Of a stretch of 64,000 nucleotides of DNA, positions 59,601 to 64,000 are shown in pieces. Both the position numbers and the translations under genes were made by a program. Numbering within the stretch: position 1 is the first letter of the stretch; each line of letters opens with the position of its first letter. The stretch lies in contig BRXU01000013.1 of assembly GCA_030267565.1 (NCBI GenBank), positions 2,148,001 to 2,212,000 of the forward strand, in the 5' to 3' direction. Under the pieces are notes generated by a model. The model searched no databases, was not told the origin of the DNA, and was given only the letters and a program-made list of their open reading frames with translations. This stretch comes from Pleodorina starrii. Taxonomy: Eukaryota; Chlorophyta; Chlorophyceae; Chlamydomonadales; Volvocaceae.

Positions 59601-61832
59601 AGCTTTGCTTCCGCCCTTTGGGCAGCGCCGACACACCAGTCGTCGCGACGGCGCGATGGCCTGCCCCCCAAAACAAGTTCTTAAACCCTTCCTCGCTGCA
59701 AGGCTCTGCTGCGCCGCCAGCAGTGCTCCCAACCGGCGCCGACCGGGCAATGCGCACGTGCCGGAAGGCATGCGGCACCGCGCGCCTCCCGGGAGGTGAG
59801 GCGCAGCGTATGCAGCCCCCAGGAGCGGGCGCAACCCCCAGGTGCCGCTGTCAAGGGCGCCTGCCCGGCCGGTGCGATCGGGTCACCGCCGACCGACAGA
59901 TCGGTATCGGTCCGTACTCCTCCCAGGGCCCAGAGGGAGGACTTCAAGGGCCGCCGGACGCTGCTCCCCCATTGTGTGGCCCGCCCGTGTTGTGTTGAGG
60001 CCCCGGCCCCCGCCAGCGGACTCTGCCCGCAACGGGTGGCTCCGACGGCGGGGGCAAGGCCGGCGAGACGGGACGAGTGGGGGGAAAACAGGCCGTCGCA
60101 ACCGACGCCTTGCCGCGAGGCCCTTGCCCCCGCCTGCGCCTGCTCTGCTTGCGCTTCTGCTCCTCCCGGTCCATTCGCTCCACTGCTTTCCTCCTGCTCC
60201 CGCGTTCCCGCTCCAGCATGCCGGCACGGAGGTTCAGCCCCCCGCTGCCGCCGCTGCTCAAGCTGAAACAGCAAGGAGCACGGCCCGCACGGGTTGCAGC
60301 CTGACCGTGCCGGCCATGCTACAGCCGCCAGGAGGCCCAACCCGCGGTAACCGCCGGCGCCGCTGCTGCTGCTGCCACAGTTTTGAAAGCACCCACGGCT
60401 GCTGGATGGGACGCACGCCAGAGCGCGCTCCGCCGGAGCTACACTTGAGAGTCGTCCGGCCGATGACCGCTTCCGCGTGCCAGCAAGGGCAGCGCGCCCG
60501 CCATGCGCGAGAAAGCCGCCGCGAGCTCCCGCCGGCGCGCAGCCCACCACAGCCCGCTGGAACGGCCCCACCCGCCCCACCCACGGCGGCACACAGCGCC
60601 AGGGACAGCGGTGAGAAGACGGATGCTGGCTGGCATGACGGAGGACCCGGGCTCCGCTGACATTGGTGCCGGGCTCTCAACGATGTACTGAAATGCAGCT
60701 GTGACAGCCAGCTTTTTGGTGGCCGCCCGCAGCTGCCTCGTAGCTGCCACGTCGCCGCCCGGCAACGTTCATGCTCGGCATAAGCAGCAAGGCGCCCGCG
60801 GCTCCGCGAATCCGCATGAAACCCGCCTGCAACTCAGGCTGCCGCGCCAACGCCAGGCCTGCTGGCACGTCTGCTGTTGCTGCTGACAAGCCCACCCCAA
60901 TGCCAGAGTCGCGCCCCCAGAGAGCTCGCGCCTTATCGCCCTGGCGCTAGGCCTACAGCGCGAGCAAGGCCCCATGTATTCATACGCCGTACCTGAACCT
61001 TAGTCAGCTTCATGATGCGCTCGATGCTGACGGAGGTGTCCGTCCAGTAGATCTGCGCAGGGGCGTGGGGGCGTGTGTGGATGCTTGTGTGCGGCAGGGA
61101 CATCGTCCCACCGCCAGCCCCAGAGCCGACCTCACCTCCCAGTCGTCGTCGTCTCCCACCTCCTTCCAGCCCAGCTTGCGCTGCACGATGCGCACTGGGG
61201 ACCGGCGGCAGCAGCGCAAGGCGGAACCGCAAGTCGGAGAGTGGGGGCATGCCCGCGAATTGCAGACAATCCCCAGCTGATGGGGACGGCATGATGTGTC
61301 TGGCCCTTGGTTCAGCAGTACACACGCGCACAGGGGCAGACGGCGTACAGCCGGCATCCACGGAACACGATCCCGCAACTTACGTTGCCCAGCGGGGTGG
61401 CCACAGGCACTCAGTCCGGGGCACGCTTCCCCCTTGACCCCAGGGGCCGCTCAACGGCAGGCTTCCCGCGCCATCATATCACTTACATACTTCATACTTG
61501 CAGGCACTCAGGTTGATGCGGATCGGTGGTGGCGCCTTCTTGCGCTTCCCCTTCACTTTCTTCTTGTTACTGTGAGGATTTGAGGGTTCACCGCATAGGA
61601 GATATGCTGTTGCTGCTTCTTGGGTGTAATCGAAAGCATCACGGCCAAGCCCCGCACAAGTTACAAAACTTATCAGGTGGTGCAAGTCGGAAGTGGACCC
61701 GGCTCACCTTAGTTCGCTTTCAGGAGGCGGCTCTTGCACGACCGGAACCGTTTGGCCAACAGACTGCCCCACATCCTCTCCCTCAAACTCCTCTCCTTCG
61801 ACCTCCGCCTCTCCCTCGCTGAACTCGGCCAT
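50619..61832 (-). CDS. TTLL6-like: TTLL6/13-like tubulin polyglutamylase with long C-terminal extension
   Basis: Fifteen exons join in phase: 61708-61832, 61487-61569, 61136-61194, 60993-61052, 58916-59053, 58441-58551, 57791-57957, 57360-57547, 56865-56988, 56269-56416, 55663-56036, 55192-55306, 54749-54823, 52997-54161, 50619-52483; 1598 aa. After an acidic leader ([10 protein letters not shown]) the TTL catalytic domain covers about residues 60-420: [35 protein letters not shown]-binding [11 protein letters not shown] (K173), [19 protein letters not shown], and metal-binding [10 protein letters not shown] (E373, N375). The order is closest to TTLL6/TTLL13, which add glutamate chains to axonemal tubulin; a ciliary role is expected. 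Residues ~420-590 contain basic helices like the tubulin-binding part. The last ~1000 residues are Gly/Ala/Ser/Gln-rich and I recognise nothing in them except a basic helix ([13 protein letters not shown]) at their start. It is divergent from the CHCHD gene. Confidence 0.95.
59128..59146 (+). repeat. Interspersed hairpin motif TAGGCCGGAGCCCGTGAAC, copy 1 of 2 in a TTLL intron
   Basis: The same 19 nt occur at 26257-26275 in a polymerase intron, and 16 of them at 59303-59318 in this intron. With preceding CACG each copy can fold as CACG / GGC-CGGA-GCC / CGTG. Confidence 0.7.
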
Positions 61833-62210
61833 ACTGCCTTGGAAATGCCGATATCTACCGGCGACGTGTCCACATAAGTTTCAGATGACATGCTTTCCTA
61901 AAAATGTGGTATCGTGGATGGCGCATTCTAACTGCACGGGTGAATGTCTGTCAAAGTGGGCTAAAATGGGCTCCGGTAAAACTTGCAACGCCGAGGGTTA
62001 TCCATCGCAAACTCGCACCATTTCTTCCAGAAAACATTAATGTGCACCGAGTTGGGTACTGCGGAGACAGGTCTCGGACACGCGTGGAAACGTTGTTGCT
62101 AATTGCCGTACATGTGGAGACCGGTATATACAGGTGTTCGTGGTCTGGTCTTTCATAGACGTCCGAAAACTTTGGGCCCTATCATATTCTTCCATCACCG
62201 CTTGCAGACC
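61833..62210. promoter_or_regulatory. Divergent intergenic region TTLL / CHCHD
   Basis: 378 bp between the two start codons, AT-richer than the genes. An ATG at 61891 (-) opens a 60-codon frame that overlaps the TTLL start out of frame; if transcribed it would be an upstream ORF. A possible 5' UTR intron (donor GTAGAT at 61858, acceptor at ~61834) would remove most of it. Confidence 0.55.
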
Positions 62211-63348
62211 ATGCCGCGTCAGCGCTCTGGTGAGCACCCACCACACTGCTTGAACTTTGCGAGATTTAGCCGCACGATGTTGGGACTTGGTTTGAATATA
62301 ACAGACAACCGTTTGTAGGAATAGCCCAGTTGGCATACGTTACATGTTCGCGTGAGGTCTCACTAGATTGTTCGTTCCTTGCACGCAGCTCCTGCGCCTG
62401 CGCGCTCCGCCGCGTCCGCTGCTTCGAGGCCGAAGCCAGCAGCATCTTCACCCCCGCCTCCTGCGCCGTCAGCGGCGTCGGCAGCGGCTGCCCCGGCAGC
62501 GGCTGCCCCGGCTCCGCAGTCCTCGGGTGGCTGGTTCAGCCGGCCTGCTCCGCAGCCCGCTGCTCCACAGGCCACTGCTCCGCCTTCGCTGATGGCTGCG
62601 CCAGGTAAAGCCGTTTTGGTTTATGTCACCTTTTGCATTGCGAACTATCGGAGATCCTGTATCGGATGACTGTCCTGTATTTCCTGCAGCTGCCGCGGCG
62701 CCTCCCGCGGTCTCCTCTGGCGGTGGCGGCATTATGTCGGGCCTGATTGGTACCGTCGTTCAGGGTAGGTTTGGGTTCGTGCCTTCGGGATGCTTCGTCG
62801 TTTCGAGGCTTAGCGAGCACCGATTGTGCTTCTTCCTTACGGTGTATCATTTAAGCTGGCTATAAAGGGAACATGTAGTATGCTTTCTCGGCGTGACCGG
62901 TATGACCGTCGTCGGGTTGATGAAGGTGGCTCCTACGAAGTTCACGAGGGACATTGGTGTCATGCGTTTTTGGTGATATTTGCCACTTCCTTCATCCACC
63001 CAAAGTTTTTGCAGGATAATTCTCCCTTCTTCAGCGGGCTTCTGACCGGCAGCCGAAATGCGCGGTGGTTGGCCCCTGCTCGCAGGTGCTGCGCTGGGCA
63101 CTGGTACCGCTATCGCCCACCGTGCCGTCGATGCCGTGATGGGCCCGCGCACAGTCGTGCACGAGCATCAAGGTGCTCCGGCGCCCACCCCGGCTGCCCC
63201 GGCGTCCGTTGCCATGCCGCCGGCGGAGGGGCCTTGTGGCGGTCAGGTGAAGGCCTTTGCGGAGTGCATGAGCAAGAACAGCGGCGACATGGGCGCGTGC
63301 CAGTGGTATTTTGATGCCATGCAGCAGTGCAAGCTGAGCAGCGCGTAG
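62211..63348 (+). CDS. CHCHD2/CHCHD10-type twin-CX9C mitochondrial protein
   Basis: Four exons join in phase: 62211-62229 (MPRQRS), 62389-62604, 62690-62764, 63086-63348; 190 aa. The N-terminus is short and basic (MPRQRSAPAPARSAA), like plant members that begin MPRRSS. Next comes an Ala/Pro-rich stretch, then a hydrophobic Gly-rich helix spanning the last two exons (IMSGLIGTVVQGAALGTG). HRAVDAVMGPRTV follows, and then the CHCH domain with both CX9C pairs intact: C-GGQVKAFAE-C and C-QWYFDAMQQ-C. Proteins of this family are imported into the intermembrane space by Mia40 disulfide relay and associate with MICOS and respiratory-chain maintenance. The 19-nt first exon is fixed by phase and by the conserved N-terminus. 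Confidence 0.95.
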
Positions 63349-64000
63349 ACGGCTGCCAGCCACTAGCTGATGGTGCGCCGGACTGCCGGCGGAGGACGAG
63401 GAAAGAGAGCGTGACGTGTTGCAGGACTACTGGGTGCGTTGCCAAACTGCAGGACGCGTGCAGGATGTCTCTTTACACGATGCGTCCTTGCGTGGACCTT
63501 TTGTGAGCTGGGGCAAGCATTCACGCAGGTGCTGCCCGTAACTTTTATCCAGATCCTGGAATGTGTATCTCTGGTTAAGCAGCGGCGTCATGTGCAGCGT
63601 GAGGTTCTTTTTCTGTTAACTGTCTCTTTCGCGTCATGGGATTGTGCGTGGGGTGCTGGTGTACTGTGATGGTGCGAGTTTAGACTGGTAGCAAGCAGTC
63701 CTCTGGGCTGACGCACGGAGCCCCGGCCAGAGGGCTGTTGGCCATCAGCTCTGTGCGTCGGACAAAAGAGTGATATGGCGTGAATGACTGTCTCGTCCAT
63801 ATGGCGTAATTAGGCCTGTATTGGCAACTGGCAGGGATTCGAGCGTTTTGCCATTTTTCCGGTATGTAAGCTACTTCTTCCTTAGATAGTGTTTCGCATG
63901 TGCAAGACTCAGGCTGATGCAGCGCAAGCATCTCAGCGCCGGGGGGCTCATGTCTCACGCCGCCCGAAACGCGTCGGGCCCTTCTGTAACGACGGTTGGT
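63349..64000. other. 3' flank of the CHCHD gene
   Basis: Probably 3' UTR and the start of the next spacer. A TGTAA poly(A) signal lies at 63865-63869, giving a UTR of about 520 nt; a second TGTAA is near 63985. No further gene is visible before the window ends. Confidence 0.5.
63865..63869 (+). promoter_or_regulatory. TGTAA poly(A) signal of the CHCHD gene (probable)
   Basis: First TGTAA downstream of the stop codon at 63346-63348. Confidence 0.45.

Overview
The window looks like nuclear DNA of a volvocine-type green alga (Chlamydomonadales). Genes are GC-rich and broken into many short exons with GTGAG/GTGCG/GTATG donors and CAG acceptors. Proteins carry Ala/Gly/Gln/Pro homopolymers, introns are full of microsatellites, TGTAA-type poly(A) signals occur, and two genes are of ciliary type. 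No prokaryotic features (operons, Shine-Dalgarno sites, CRISPR) are visible. I built all gene models by hand, joining exons so that reading phase is kept at every junction. Every complete model has a total coding length divisible by three.

Layout. 1-1710 (-): 5' part of an LRRC46-like leucine-rich-repeat gene that runs off the left edge. 2918-11202 (-): a 12-exon secreted protein with three fasciclin (FAS1) domains and a GPI-anchor-like tail. 13753-15483 (-): LTO1, the deca-GX3 adaptor for cytosolic Fe-S assembly. It is divergent from 15816-33608 (+): a 20-exon phage-type (T7-like) organellar RNA polymerase, predicted mitochondrial. Its introns hold a 5'-truncated L1-like retrotransposon, several minisatellites, and a 3.7-kb intron made mostly of a 12-bp satellite and a CCCA tetranucleotide array. 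39688-43786 (-): a Myb-related protein with one Myb repeat and a long Gln/Pro-rich tail. 50619-61832 (-): a 15-exon TTLL6/13-like tubulin polyglutamylase with a low-complexity C-terminal extension of about 1000 residues. It is divergent from 62211-63348 (+): a CHCHD2/10-type twin-CX9C mitochondrial protein.

The genes do not form one pathway. Three serve mitochondria or Fe-S biogenesis (RNA polymerase, LTO1, CHCHD2/10-like) and two are ciliary (LRRC46-like, TTLL). Both head-to-head pairs are separated by only about 330-380 bp, so shared promoters are likely. The gaps 33609-39687 and 43787-50618 hold no gene I can support; the first contains a 688-bp tandem duplication. I see no clearly new multi-gene system. 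The best leads are the satellite-filled intron of the polymerase, repeated retrotransposon 3' ends sitting inside TG microsatellites, and the very long extensions on the polymerase and the TTLL enzyme.
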